From Pararhizobium sp. IMCC3301 (GTDB lineage: Bacteria > Pseudomonadota > Alphaproteobacteria > Rhizobiales > GCA-2746425), in NCBI RefSeq assembly GCF_030758315.1, contig NZ_CP132336.1, forward strand, positions 4,519,538 to 4,583,537: DNA of 64,000 nucleotides, given 5' to 3'. This document shows positions 10,853 through 19,785 of this stretch, in pieces (positions within the stretch are counted from its first letter, which is position 1; the number at the start of each line of letters is the position of its first letter). The position numbers and the translations under genes are program-made. The notes below the pieces were generated by a model. That model saw only the letters and a list, made by a program, of their open reading frames with translations, did not search any database and was not told the DNA's origin.

Positions 10853-12235
10853 ATGACCACCTGGAGCCCACAAAGCTGGCGCGGCTTCCCTGTAAAACAG
10901 GTCCCGAATTATCAGGATCAGGCAGCCCTGGAAGCGGCTGAAAAACGTCTGTCGTCGTATCCGCCGCTGGTTTTTTCAGGTGAGGCCCGTCGGCTCAAGT
11001 CGCAACTGGCTGACGTTTCCCGTGGCAACGGTTTTCTGTTGCAGGGCGGTGATTGCGCAGAGTCATTTGCCGAACATCATCCGGATAATATCCGCGATTT
11101 CTTCCGTGTATTCCTGCAAATGTCGGTGGTTCTGACATATGCCGCTGCCGTTCCGGTCGTAAAGGTCGGCCGCATTGCCGGCCAGTTCGCCAAGCCCCGC
11201 TCGTCCGATATGGAAACCATCGGGTCTGAAGAATTGCCGAGCTATCGCGGTGATATCATCAACGACATTGATTTCACTCCGCAGGGCCGATATCCCGATC
11301 CGGCGCGCCTTGAAATGGCCTACCGCCAGTCAGCGGCGACACTCAACCTGCTGCGCGCCTTCGCGCAGGGCGGTTATGCCAATCTGGAACATGTCCATAA
11401 TTGGACGCTTGATTTCCTCAAGGACAGCCCTCAGTCAGAGCGCTATGAGGAATTATCCGATCAGATATCCAATGCGCTGAATTTCATGCGCGCCTGTGGC
11501 ATCGACCCGGAAAACACCGCGCGGATGCGGACAACGGATTTCTTCACCAGCCACGAAGCGCTGCTGCTGGGCTATGAACAGTCCCTGACGCGCCTCGATT
11601 CCACTTCCGGCGACTACTATGCCACCTCCGGCCACATGGTCTGGATCGGTGACAGAACGCGCCAGCCGGATCATGCTCATGTTGAGTTTTTCCGCGGTAT
11701 CAAAAACCCGGTTGGCATCAAATGCGGCCCGACCCTGGATGAAAATGAGCTGATCAAGCTGCTCGATATCGTCAATCCCGATGATGAGGCAGGTCGTGTC
11801 ACGCTGATCGCCCGCTTTGGTCATGACAAAGTCTTCGAGCACCTGCCGCGTCTCATTCGTACAGTGCAGCGAGAAGGGCGCTCTGTAGTGTGGTCGTGCG
11901 ATCCGATGCATGGCAATACGATCAAGGCCTCAAACGGCTACAAGACCCGGCCGTTTGACCGGATCCTGTCTGAAGTGAATGGCTTTTTTGATGTGCATGA
12001 AGCCGAGGGAACCTATCCCGGTGGCATCCACATTGAAATGACCGGCAGAAATGTCACCGAATGCACCGGCGGTGCCCGGGAAATTACCGATGACGAGCTG
12101 TCGGATCGCTATCACACCCATTGCGATCCGCGTCTCAATGGAGATCAGGCTCTGGAACTGGCGTTTCTGATCGCCGACCGTCTGAAGCGCAAGCGCAACA
12201 GAACACAGGTTGCGGCCAGCGACGCGGCCGAATAG
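10853..12235 (+). CDS. Class II 3-deoxy-7-phosphoheptulonate (DAHP) synthase
   Basis: First enzyme of the shikimate pathway, condensing phosphoenolpyruvate and erythrose 4-phosphate. At 460 residues it is the plant-like class II type: W-S-P-x-SWR near the N-terminus, LQGGDCAE with the metal-binding cysteine, [22 protein letters not shown] and a late HIEMTG. A good Shine-Dalgarno (AAGGAG) precedes the ATG. It stands alone, with a clear terminator downstream. Feedback control by aromatic amino acids is known for some class II enzymes and cannot be judged here. Confidence 0.97.
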   Translation: MTTWSPQSWRGFPVKQVPNYQDQAALEAAEKRLSSYPPLVFSGEARRLKSQLADVSRGNGFLLQGGDCAESFAEHHPDNIRDFFRVFLQMSVVLTYAAAVPVVKVGRIAGQFAKPRSSDMETIGSEELPSYRGDIINDIDFTPQGRYPDPARLEMAYRQSAATLNLLRAFAQGGYANLEHVHNWTLDFLKDSPQSERYEELSDQISNALNFMRACGIDPENTARMRTTDFFTSHEALLLGYEQSLTRLDSTSGDYYATSGHMVWIGDRTRQPDHAHVEFFRGIKNPVGIKCGPTLDENELIKLLDIVNPDDEAGRVTLIARFGHDKVFEHLPRLIRTVQREGRSVVWSCDPMHGNTIKASNGYKTRPFDRILSEVNGFFDVHEAEGTYPGGIHIEMTGRNVTECTGGAREITDDELSDRYHTHCDPRLNGDQALELAFLIADRLKRKRNRTQVAASDAAE

Positions 12236-12262
12236 CAACAGACTTTCCGAAAAAACTACTGC

Positions 12263-12292
12263 AAGCCCCGGTCATCGACCGGGGCTTTTTCT
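12263..12292 (+). terminator. Intrinsic terminator after DAHP synthase
   Basis: Perfect 11-bp stem AAGCCCCGGTC (12263-12273) and GACCGGGGCTT (12277-12287) with a 3-nt loop and a run of five T. Confidence 0.9.
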
Positions 12293-12448
12293 TGGCAGAT
12301 GGTGCCTCGGATCATGCGAGTCGATTGGGCATCATGATGCCGGGGAGAGTCGGCCAAAGGCAATGAGGCCAGGTTTGGTGGATATCCCGGCAAGGATCGA
12401 TTCATCTGCGTACGGGTCATGGGCGCGGTAGACTTCACCGTTCTTGCA

Positions 12449-12469
12449 ATATCCCCCCTGGGGGGATAT
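12449..12469. promoter_or_regulatory. Operator for the RcnR/CsoR-family repressor
   Basis: Perfect palindrome: ATATCCCCCC (12449-12458), one central T, GGGGGGATAT (12460-12469). It ends 9 bp before the ATG of the adjacent RcnR/NreA-like gene. G/C tracts flanked by A/T steps are the known recognition element of the CsoR/RcnR family, so this is very likely the autoregulatory operator of the metal-sensor and efflux operon. Confidence 0.82.
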
Positions 12470-12478
12470 AGAGCAGGT

Positions 12479-12736
12479 ATGCCGGATCCGAATATTCATA
12501 CAACTCATCCTGCACTTGTCACACGGCTGAAACGGGCTGAGGGACATCTGCGTCACGTTATTGGCATGCTTGAAAGCGGGAAACCCTGCGTCGAGATTGC
12601 GACCCAGATGCAAGCCGTTGAGCGCGCCATAGTGAATGCGAAACGTGCGCTGATTCATGACCATATCGACCATTGCCTCGGCAACGGCGGTGAGAATGAC
12701 CTTGATGAATTGCGTTTGATGGCGAAACTGCTGTAG
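12479..12736 (+). CDS. Metal-sensing repressor, RcnR/CsoR family (NreA-like)
   Basis: All-helical transcriptional repressor of 85 residues that releases DNA on binding a metal ion. The family helix RLKRAEGHLRHVIGMLE is clear. Candidate metal ligands are His7 or His10 near the N-terminus, Cys37 in GKPCVEI, and His62/His65/Cys66 in HDHIDHC, a cluster I associate with NreA-type nickel or cobalt sensors. The upstream in-frame extension to 12419 would run through the operator, so the ATG at 12479 (after GAGCAGG) is chosen. The next gene, an efflux pump, starts 11 bp downstream, so the pair is an operon autoregulated through the palindrome at 12449-12469. Confidence 0.9.
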   Translation: MPDPNIHTTHPALVTRLKRAEGHLRHVIGMLESGKPCVEIATQMQAVERAIVNAKRALIHDHIDHCLGNGGENDLDELRLMAKLL

Positions 12737-12747
12737 CGGAGTTTTTG

Positions 12748-14073
12748 GTGTTAGAAGTTCTTGCGGATCGCACTTACCGCCATCTTTTCATGGCGCAGAT
12801 CATTGCCCTTCTGGGCACAGGGCTGGCCACGGTCGCCCTGGGACTGCTCGCCTACGACCTTGCGGGCGAGCGGGCAGGGCTTGTCCTGGGAACGGTCTTC
12901 ACCATCAAGATGGTGGCCTATGTGGGCATAGCCCCGATCGCCGGAGCCTTCGCCAACCGCTGGCCGCGCAGAGCCATGCTGGTCAGCCTTGATCTGATCC
13001 GCGCAGTTGTTGCATTTTGCCTGCCATTTGTGAGCGATATCTGGCAGGTTTATGTGCTGATATTCGTGTTGCAATCCGCATCTGCTGCGTTTACGCCGAC
13101 ATTCCAGGCGACGATCCCTGATATCCTGCCACAGGAAGATCGCTATACCCGTGCCTTGTCGCTGTCACGGCTGGCTTATGATCTTGAAAATCTGATCAGC
13201 CCAATGCTGGCCGCGCTCCTGTTGGCCTTCGTCAGCTATCAGGCCTTGTTTTTCGGAACCGTCATCGGATTTGTCGGCTCTGCCGTTTTGGTTTTATCCG
13301 TTTTGCTGCCGAGCCCGGTTGCGACCACTCGGCGCGGCATCTACGACCGCACCACGCGAGGACTGCGCACATACCTCGCCACGCCGCGTCTGCGCGGGCT
13401 TTTGTCGCTGAACTTTGCGGCGGCGGCTGCAGGGGCAATGGTCCTGGTCAACACCGTCGTGCTGGTGCGCTCCGATCTGGATTTCGGTGATACACAGGTG
13501 GCCGTTACCCTTGGCGCATTTGGCGGCGGTTCTATGTTCGCCGCCCTCCTGCTGCCCCGGCTGTTGCGTAACAGGCCGGACCGACCGGTAATGATAGGCG
13601 GGGCCGCCTTGCTTGTCGTCACATTACTGGCACTCGCCGGAATGTCGCTGATCACGGGCCTCCAATGGTATCCCCTTCTGGCAGGATGGTTCGTCATCGG
13701 TGTCGGATACTCGACCGTGTTGACGCCTTCCGGGCGGCTGTTGAAGCGCTCCGCCCACCCTGAAGACCGGCCAGCTATCTATGCGGCTTATTTTGCCCTG
13801 TCACACGCCTGTTGGCTTGTCACCTATCCTCTTGCAGGCTGGCTGATAACCACGTTGGGCGCTGCCTCGGCATTTGTAAGCCTCGCTCTGCTTGCAATTT
13901 TCGGAATGATGGGTGGGGTGGTTTTGTGGCCGCGCGGCGATACCGCGTCCGTATCACACACACATCCCGATTTGCCAGCCGGCCACCCGCACCTTCGTGA
14001 ATATGATGCCGCCGATCACCGGCACGCCGTCGTGATCGACGATCTTCATCCGCACTGGCCGACCAATGGCTGA
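12748..14073 (+). CDS. MFS metal efflux transporter, NreB-like
   Basis: Twelve-helix major facilitator protein of 441 residues. The C-terminal 40 residues are strikingly rich in His and Asp (HTHPDL, HPHLREYDAADHRHAV, HPHW), the hallmark of NreB-type nickel exporters. Translation probably starts at GTG 12748, 6 bp after a GGAG motif; a TTG lies one codon upstream. It is cotranscribed with the RcnR/NreA-like repressor. The role inferred is export of excess Ni or Co from the cytosol. Metal identity is not proven by sequence, and other MFS drug exporters share the core fold. Confidence 0.85.
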   Translation: MLEVLADRTYRHLFMAQIIALLGTGLATVALGLLAYDLAGERAGLVLGTVFTIKMVAYVGIAPIAGAFANRWPRRAMLVSLDLIRAVVAFCLPFVSDIWQVYVLIFVLQSASAAFTPTFQATIPDILPQEDRYTRALSLSRLAYDLENLISPMLAALLLAFVSYQALFFGTVIGFVGSAVLVLSVLLPSPVATTRRGIYDRTTRGLRTYLATPRLRGLLSLNFAAAAAGAMVLVNTVVLVRSDLDFGDTQVAVTLGAFGGGSMFAALLLPRLLRNRPDRPVMIGGAALLVVTLLALAGMSLITGLQWYPLLAGWFVIGVGYSTVLTPSGRLLKRSAHPEDRPAIYAAYFALSHACWLVTYPLAGWLITTLGAASAFVSLALLAIFGMMGGVVLWPRGDTASVSHTHPDLPAGHPHLREYDAADHRHAVVIDDLHPHWPTNG

Positions 14074-14176
14074 AACAGCAACTCACTTGCGAGACGGCCA
14101 GCTACTCTTGTGGCAGGCATGATCGTCCTCTCAACAAAGGTAAATGACAGAAATATGTATAGACATTAAAGTAGTT

Positions 14177-14203
14177 TTATGAGTCAATTGGTCACGCTCA
14201 TGA
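14177..14203. promoter_or_regulatory. NikR-like inverted repeat upstream of nikA
   Basis: Half-sites TTATGAG (14177-14183) and CTCATGA (14197-14203) are separated by 13 bp and agree at 6 of 7 positions. Written as TTATGA-N15-TCATGA, this resembles the E. coli NikR operator GTATGA-N16-TCATAC, with one base less spacing. It lies 27 bp upstream of nikA. No nikR gene is in the window, so assignment is tentative. Confidence 0.4.
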
Positions 14204-14230
14204 TCAAACAACGATTTAACGGAGGGAAAA

Positions 14231-15787
14231 ATGCTTACAATGAACCGCAGAAACCTGTTTCAGGCGGCATCTGCATTTGCGCTGATTGCAGCACTGCCGC
14301 GCATTTCCGTGGCAAACGGACATGAAGTTCTAAAAATCGCCATTGCCGCCGAAACCGGCGATCTCGATCTTCTCCAGAACGTCTCGACTCTCTCGGCTTA
14401 TACAGTCGTTTTCGACGCGTTGATCCACTATGGGCAAGGCGGAAAGCTTGAACCCGGTCTCGCAACCGCATGGCAGGTTGCACAAGATGAACGGTCGATC
14501 AGCTTCGATCTGCGTGAAGGCGTGAAATTCTCTGACGGCACACCATTTGACGCGGCCGCTGCAGAATGGAACCTCAAACGATGGATGGGAGTTGCTGATT
14601 TCAACTGGATCGGCATCGCAGACGCTTATGACAGCATCAGTATCGACGCTCCGAACAAAATCACCGTTCATCTCAAACGCCCGGTGCCTGCGGGTCTGCT
14701 GGAACTGACAATCGTTCGCCCGGTGCGGTTCCTGTCACCCAAAGCAGTCAATGCGGACGGTGCGCAGACGGCACCGATCGGTACCGGCCCATGGATAGTG
14801 GAAAGCTATGATAGTTCGCGGACTGTACTGGTGCGGAACGAGAATTATTGGGGTGATAAACCCAAATTCAAAAAAATCGAACTGATTGTGGTGCCGGATG
14901 AACTGGCCCGCGCAAACGGCCTGCGGTCGGGTGATTTGGACGTAATTGGCGGAGACTGGGTTGCCACGCTGTCACCACGCCGTGCCCGTGCCCTTGAAAG
15001 TGAAGGTATTCCGGTCGTGGCAGAGCCTGGAACGGCAGTAATGCATATCGGATTCTCGCCGGTCTCCCCTTTGGTACAGGATATCGCAGTCCGAAAGGCC
15101 GTGTTCACGGGAATTGACCGGGCCGCTATTGCCAAGGTTCTGTTCGAGGGATTCGCCGATCCGGTTGCTGATGTGTTTCCCAGTATCATCCCGCTGTCCG
15201 GCAAGCGGCACGAAATTCCGACTCGCGATGTTGCTGCTGCAAAAGCAGCTCTGGCAGAAGGCGGCTGGAGCGAATCCGATGGCGGCTGGGCAAAAGATGG
15301 AACGGATTTGAGTCTCGATCTGCTTGTGTCGGAGGAATCTTTGCCCGGCTCCCGCAGGATCGCAGAGATGGTGCAGGGCATGCTTGGCGAGATTGGCATC
15401 AAAGTAAAAGTGTCGTCGGTAGACAACGCCACCATGCACGAACGGCGGCCGGCATTTCAATATGACCTAGCGTTTTTTACCACCTATGGCGCTCCCTACG
15501 ATCCCCATGGATCGCTTGGGGCATCTTTTATGACTGCCACCGACACCGGACCCGATGGCAAGATTTACGTCTCTGACGCACTTGATCCGATTGTTGCTGC
15601 AGGGCTTGACGCCACAGGCCCGGAGCGCGAGGCAAAAATCCAGGCGATTTACGACTGGCTCTGGGACAATGTCGCAGTCTGCCCACTGGTGGTACAGCAG
15701 CGCATCTGGGCGCACTCGCCCCGCCTGAAAGGCTTCAGCCTCCCTGCAACTGATTACGATCTGCCATTTAAAGGCATATCCGCCTGA
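14231..15787 (+). CDS. nikA: Nickel/peptide ABC transporter substrate-binding protein, NikA-like
   Basis: Periplasmic binding protein of the family 5 (peptide/nickel) class, 518 residues, with a Tat-type signal (RRNLFQ then a hydrophobic stretch, cleavage near VANG). Segments closely resemble E. coli NikA: RPVRFLSPK, APIGTGPWI, VRNENYWGDKP and YGAPYDPH. The arginine of R-P-x-R-F, which NikA uses for the metal chelate, is present. The tryptophan preceding GAPYDPH in NikA is tyrosine here, and no histidine follows where I recall His416, so the bound form may differ. GGAGGG lies 5 bp before the ATG. Opine-metallophore binding (CntA) is an alternative. Confidence 0.8.
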   Translation: MLTMNRRNLFQAASAFALIAALPRISVANGHEVLKIAIAAETGDLDLLQNVSTLSAYTVVFDALIHYGQGGKLEPGLATAWQVAQDERSISFDLREGVKFSDGTPFDAAAAEWNLKRWMGVADFNWIGIADAYDSISIDAPNKITVHLKRPVPAGLLELTIVRPVRFLSPKAVNADGAQTAPIGTGPWIVESYDSSRTVLVRNENYWGDKPKFKKIELIVVPDELARANGLRSGDLDVIGGDWVATLSPRRARALESEGIPVVAEPGTAVMHIGFSPVSPLVQDIAVRKAVFTGIDRAAIAKVLFEGFADPVADVFPSIIPLSGKRHEIPTRDVAAAKAALAEGGWSESDGGWAKDGTDLSLDLLVSEESLPGSRRIAEMVQGMLGEIGIKVKVSSVDNATMHERRPAFQYDLAFFTTYGAPYDPHGSLGASFMTATDTGPDGKIYVSDALDPIVAAGLDATGPEREAKIQAIYDWLWDNVAVCPLVVQQRIWAHSPRLKGFSLPATDYDLPFKGISA

Positions 15788-15792
15788 CAAAC

Positions 15793-15830
15793 GTGACGGT
15801 CTCCAACTGCCCGCGGTCGGAGACCGTCAC
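15793..15830 (+). promoter_or_regulatory. Intercistronic stem-loop between nikA and nikB
   Basis: Perfect 12-bp inverted repeat, GTGACGGTCTCC (15793-15804) and GGAGACCGTCAC (15819-15830), with a 14-nt loop. No T run follows, so it is unlikely to be a full terminator. Such hairpins after binding-protein genes commonly protect the upstream mRNA and lower expression of the permease genes. Confidence 0.65.
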
Positions 15831-15848
15831 CAATAAGGGTTGTCCTTC

Positions 15849-16787
15849 ATGCAACGCATCCTGATGCGGCGTTTTGTGCTTGCCGTTCTTCTAATTCTTG
15901 CGGCTTCGGCCGCGCTATTCGCCCTGATTTCAGCGGCGCCGGGCAATGTCGCAGCTCTGATCGCCGAGCGGGCTGCGGGCGCCGGCGCAGACGCTGCGAT
16001 GATCGCCCGAATCGAGGACGAACTGGGGCTCAACGATCCGCTGCCGGTTCGATATCTGGCTTGGTTCAGCAACGCCATTACCGGAGATTTCGGCATTTCC
16101 CTGCGGACCGGAAAACTGATTTCCGAAGAATTTGCAGAGCGCATTCCGGTCACCGGCCTGCTTCTGGGTTACGGTGGCCTGATTGCGCTGGTGGTTTCTG
16201 TCGGAGCCGGCCTGGGCGGCGCAGCCAGCAATGGTGGTGTCCTCGACAAAATCCTGCATGGCGGCGCTCTGCTGGGTGCATCGACGCCTAATTTCTTTGT
16301 CGCTGCGCTGCTGGTTCTGGTGTTTTCGGTGAGCCTGAGATGGCTGCCCAGCTTCGGAACATCGGGGGCGTCTTCCTGGGTGCTGCCTTCGCTGACCATT
16401 GCTCTGTTTCCCGCTTCTGTCCTGTCCCGCGTTGTCCGGGTTAATTTACAAGAGACCATGTCGCGGCCATTTGCGACAACAGGATTCGCCAAGGGTCTGA
16501 CCCGTGGTCAGGTACTGCGAAACGAGGCGTTGCCGAATATCGCAGTGCCATATCTGACGACTTTCGGCGCCCAGTTCACACTGATGACGATTGGCGCGAT
16601 CGTGGTCGAGACGGTGTTTGCCCTGCGTGGGGTCGGTTCTTTCTTCATCGACGCAATCCGGTTTCGCGATTTCATCGGAATGCAGGCAAGCCTGTTTCTG
16701 CTGGTCGTCTTCTTCGTCAGTGTCAATTTTCTCGTCGACATGCTCTGCATGTTCATCGATCCGCGTCTGCGCCGGGCAGAAGGCTAA
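15849..16787 (+). CDS. nikB: ABC transporter permease, NikB-like
   Basis: Inner-membrane permease of the DppB/NikB type, 312 residues, with six predicted helices, the first at residues 7-30. The cytoplasmic coupling loop is visible as the run from RVVRVNLQETM through FATTGFAKGLTRGQVLRNEALPN (residues about 196-240). The frame opens at a TTG (15840), but the ATG at 15849 after AAGGG is preferred. It pairs with NikC to form the channel and lies 61 bp after nikA, behind a strong stem-loop. Confidence 0.87.
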   Translation: MQRILMRRFVLAVLLILAASAALFALISAAPGNVAALIAERAAGAGADAAMIARIEDELGLNDPLPVRYLAWFSNAITGDFGISLRTGKLISEEFAERIPVTGLLLGYGGLIALVVSVGAGLGGAASNGGVLDKILHGGALLGASTPNFFVAALLVLVFSVSLRWLPSFGTSGASSWVLPSLTIALFPASVLSRVVRVNLQETMSRPFATTGFAKGLTRGQVLRNEALPNIAVPYLTTFGAQFTLMTIGAIVVETVFALRGVGSFFIDAIRFRDFIGMQASLFLLVVFFVSVNFLVDMLCMFIDPRLRRAEG

Positions 16788-16790
16788 CTC

Positions 16791-17690
16791 ATGTTTCTTC
16801 GAAAACTTTCCGCGTTGCCTTGGTTGCCGCTGTTACCGGTGACTGTGATCATTTTGGTTTCGATCTTCTCGCCCTGGATCATGCCTTTTGATCCGGCCCA
16901 GCAGGACTATTCCGCTCTGTTGCAGGGGCCCAACGCCACCCATTGGCTGGGAACCGACTATCTGGGCCGGGACCTTTTCAGCCGTCTACTGGGAGGTGCC
17001 CGCGTTTCCATGGTGGCAATGGCAATTGTGCTTGTTTCAGCTTTGGTGATTGGCGTAGTGATTGGCTCGTTCGCCGGCTATGTCGGTGGCGTGGTTGAAC
17101 TGGTCATGATTTCGATTATCGACATCATTCTGGCGTTGCCCAGTCTGATCTTTGCCTTGGCTCTGATCGGTATTCTGGGAGCCGGATACTGGGCGATGAT
17201 TTTTGCGCTGACCATGGCGTGGTGGGCCAACTATGCGCGAATGAGCCGCTCTGTCGTGGCAACCGAACTCCAGTTGCCCTACATCGAAGCGGCCCGGGTT
17301 ATGGGCGCAAGCCATCTTTGGATATATACACGCCACATCCTCCCGCATGTGCTGGGGCTTGTGATCGTCTATGCCAGCGCCGACGCCGGCGCGCTGGTAA
17401 TCTCGATAGCTACGCTGTCGTTTCTTGGACTTGGCGTGCAGCCTCCGACTCCGGAATGGGGCCAGATGCTGGTCGACGGTATGAGCTATATTGAACAAAG
17501 TCCGCATCTGGTGATCTTGCCCGGTCTCGCGCTGACCTTTGTCGTGGTCAGCTTCAATCTGCTGGGTGAGGCCTTTGCGCTCAGTAAGGTGCCACATCCA
17601 ATTTCACGTTTCGCCTTTCGCAACAGGCGGGCTGTCCGCACAGCGGAGGAAGTGGCGCGCGCAAAGATTGAGACAGAGGCCCGCTCATGA
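16791..17690 (+). CDS. nikC: ABC transporter permease, NikC-like
   Basis: Second permease of the importer, 299 residues, DppC/NikC type. An N-terminal helix is followed by the conserved periplasmic motif HWLGTDYLGRDLFSRLLGGAR (first part at residues 44-57). The coupling loop contains YIEAARVMGASHLWIYTRHILP. SFLGLGVQPPTPEWGQML near the C-terminus is typical of the family. It begins 3 bp after nikB stops, and its stop overlaps nikD by 4 bp, so translation is coupled. Confidence 0.88.
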   Translation: MFLRKLSALPWLPLLPVTVIILVSIFSPWIMPFDPAQQDYSALLQGPNATHWLGTDYLGRDLFSRLLGGARVSMVAMAIVLVSALVIGVVIGSFAGYVGGVVELVMISIIDIILALPSLIFALALIGILGAGYWAMIFALTMAWWANYARMSRSVVATELQLPYIEAARVMGASHLWIYTRHILPHVLGLVIVYASADAGALVISIATLSFLGLGVQPPTPEWGQMLVDGMSYIEQSPHLVILPGLALTFVVVSFNLLGEAFALSKVPHPISRFAFRNRRAVRTAEEVARAKIETEARS

Positions 17691-18679
17691 CCGCACCGAT
17701 CTATGAGATCGAAGACCTGGTCGTCGATCTTTATGCACCCACAGTCAGCGTGCGCGCGGTTGACGGTGTCAGTTTCCATGTTTCCGCCGGGGAGACGGTC
17801 GCCATCGTCGGCGAAAGCGGATCTGGCAAGACAGTGATGACCCTGGCACCTCTCGGCCTGCTGCCAGAGGGTATCCGCATCGATATGAGGGGGAAAGTCA
17901 AGGTCGACGGTCAGGATTTGCTGACCATGGATGCATCGCGGCTGTCGCGCCTGCGCGGCGGCACTTTCGGTGTCGTTTTCCAGGATCCGATGAGCGCGCT
18001 CAACCCGATGAAGAAAGTCGGGCCGCAGCTTGCCAGGCAAGCCCGCCGCCATCTCGGCCTGTCGGCCGCTGCGGCATGCGAAAAGGCTGTATCTTTGCTC
18101 GCCCGTACCGGAATTCCTGACCCCCGGGACCGCTTCAATCGCTACCCGCACGAAATGTCGGGTGGGATGCTGCAACGCGCAATGATTGCCTTGGCACTGG
18201 CGGCGCAGCCAAAGGTGCTGATCGCTGACGAACCGACAACAGCGCTTGATGCGACAGTGCAGGCCCAGATCCTGGAACTTTTACGCGATATCCAGCGCAC
18301 CGAGCAGATCGCGGTCATCCTGATCACACATGACATCGGGGCAGTCGCAGCTGCTGCGGACAGGGTGGTGGTGCTTTATGCAGGCCAGATCGCCGAACAG
18401 GGTCCGGTGATTGACGTGCTGACCGATCCAATTCATCCCTACACGCGAGGGTTATTGGCGTCCGTCCCGGATTTCCGGGCACCGCGCGGAGCGGAGCGGA
18501 CCGAAATACCCGGTCTGCCGCCTAACCAGACACAGTTGGAGCCGGGCTGTCGCTTCGCTGACCGCTGCGCGCAGGTTGAACCCAAATGCAGGGTGCAACG
18601 TCCGTTACTGGTTGCATTGCCCGGCAATCGGTCTGTGGCATGCCCTGTTGCTCTTCGCGAAAGGGATGCTCATGTCTGA
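17687..18679 (+). CDS. nikD: ABC transporter ATP-binding protein, NikD-like
   Basis: Cytosolic ATPase of the importer, 330 residues. It has Walker A GESGSGKT, a Q-loop in FQDPMSALNP, the signature MSGGMLQRAMIA (the usual LSGGQ is MSGGM here), Walker B VLIADEPTTALD and H-loop ITHDIG. The C-terminal oligopeptide/nickel domain has the HPYTRGLLASVP segment and a cluster of cysteines in CRFADRCAQVEPKC. That cluster in peptide-type ATPases is known to bind an Fe-S cluster in some relatives. The ATG overlaps the nikC stop. Confidence 0.88.
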   Translation: MTAPIYEIEDLVVDLYAPTVSVRAVDGVSFHVSAGETVAIVGESGSGKTVMTLAPLGLLPEGIRIDMRGKVKVDGQDLLTMDASRLSRLRGGTFGVVFQDPMSALNPMKKVGPQLARQARRHLGLSAAAACEKAVSLLARTGIPDPRDRFNRYPHEMSGGMLQRAMIALALAAQPKVLIADEPTTALDATVQAQILELLRDIQRTEQIAVILITHDIGAVAAAADRVVVLYAGQIAEQGPVIDVLTDPIHPYTRGLLASVPDFRAPRGAERTEIPGLPPNQTQLEPGCRFADRCAQVEPKCRVQRPLLVALPGNRSVACPVALRERDAHV

Positions 18680-19643
18680 AATTCCTGCGATTGAGGTAGA
18701 ACATCTCAAGGTGCATTATCCCAATAATCGGGGGGGCGCGACACGGGCAGTTGACGGCGTATCGTTCAGTGTGACGCGCGGGGCCTTCCACGGCATCATC
18801 GGAGAATCCGGCTGTGGCAAGACCACTCTGGCACGCACCATCGTCGGATTGCAGAAAGCCACGTCCGGCCAGGTGCACATCGCAGGCCGTGAACGCGGCC
18901 AGTGGCAAAAAGAGAACCGTCTTGATTTTGCACGCAACGTGCAATTTGTATTTCAGGACCCGCTTGGTTCGATGAGCCGTCGCCAGACCGTTCGGCAGAC
19001 TTTGGAAGAACCGTTGCTTATCCACGGCCTGAAAGGCAGACAGGCCCGGATTGCCGATCTGTTGCAGCTTGTTTCCCTCCCGGACACGGTTCTGGATCGT
19101 CTGCCGCGTTCTCTTTCCGGGGGCCAGAGGCAGCGCGTGTCGATCGCGCGGGCGCTGGCGCTGGACCCTGGCATTCTGATTTGCGATGAGCCATTGTCGG
19201 CACTGGATGTTTCTATCCGGGCGCAGATAGTGAACCTGTTCATGCGACTGCGTCAGGAACTCGACCTGACCATCGTCATGGTGGCGCACGATCTGGCCGT
19301 AATCCGTGAAATGTGCACTTCGGTAACGGTCATGTATCTGGGGCAGGTCGTGGAAGAAGGAAGCGCGGAAGGCGTATTCGATGCGCCCGCACATCCCTAT
19401 TCTCAAGCGCTCTTGTCCGCGGTGCCCTCTGCCGACCCCCGGATTGAGGCGACGCGGCAGCGAAAATTGCTTGAAGGGGATCCACCCTCACCATCTGCAA
19501 TTCCTCCGGGTTGCCGCTTTCACACAAGGTGTCCGGTCTCGATTGCTGCCTGCCGGACCGATGAGCCGGATTTGCGTATTGTCGGTCATGGCGGACAGGC
19601 CCGTTGCCTGCTGGCCGATCAATCTGTCCGACCGGAAATCTGA
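18672..19643 (+). CDS. nikE: ABC transporter ATP-binding protein, NikE-like
   Basis: Second ATPase of the importer, 323 residues, with Walker A GESGCGKT, Q-loop FQDPLGSMSRRQ, signature LSGGQRQRVSIARAL, Walker B ILICDEPLSALD and H-loop VAHDLAV. A C-terminal domain includes HPYSQALLSAVPS and CRFHTRCP. The longest frame begins at 18576 inside nikD, but the ATG at 18672, 8 bp before the nikD stop and after AAGGGA, gives the proper MSEIPAIEVEHL start. It is the last gene of nikABCDE. No terminator was identified in the 140 bp that follow. Confidence 0.88.
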   Translation: MSEIPAIEVEHLKVHYPNNRGGATRAVDGVSFSVTRGAFHGIIGESGCGKTTLARTIVGLQKATSGQVHIAGRERGQWQKENRLDFARNVQFVFQDPLGSMSRRQTVRQTLEEPLLIHGLKGRQARIADLLQLVSLPDTVLDRLPRSLSGGQRQRVSIARALALDPGILICDEPLSALDVSIRAQIVNLFMRLRQELDLTIVMVAHDLAVIREMCTSVTVMYLGQVVEEGSAEGVFDAPAHPYSQALLSAVPSADPRIEATRQRKLLEGDPPSPSAIPPGCRFHTRCPVSIAACRTDEPDLRIVGHGGQARCLLADQSVRPEI

Positions 19644-19785
19644 CACTCGCGTGCCCCCGGCAAACTCCGCACTCGGTTGACCGACTGCCGGCAAATCAGT
19701 CGTTCATACCGCAATGTTACACAGAAGCCGTGATGCGCTGACAAAGCTCAAAAATATGCTGGATAATCATCAGAAAGCGGATGTC

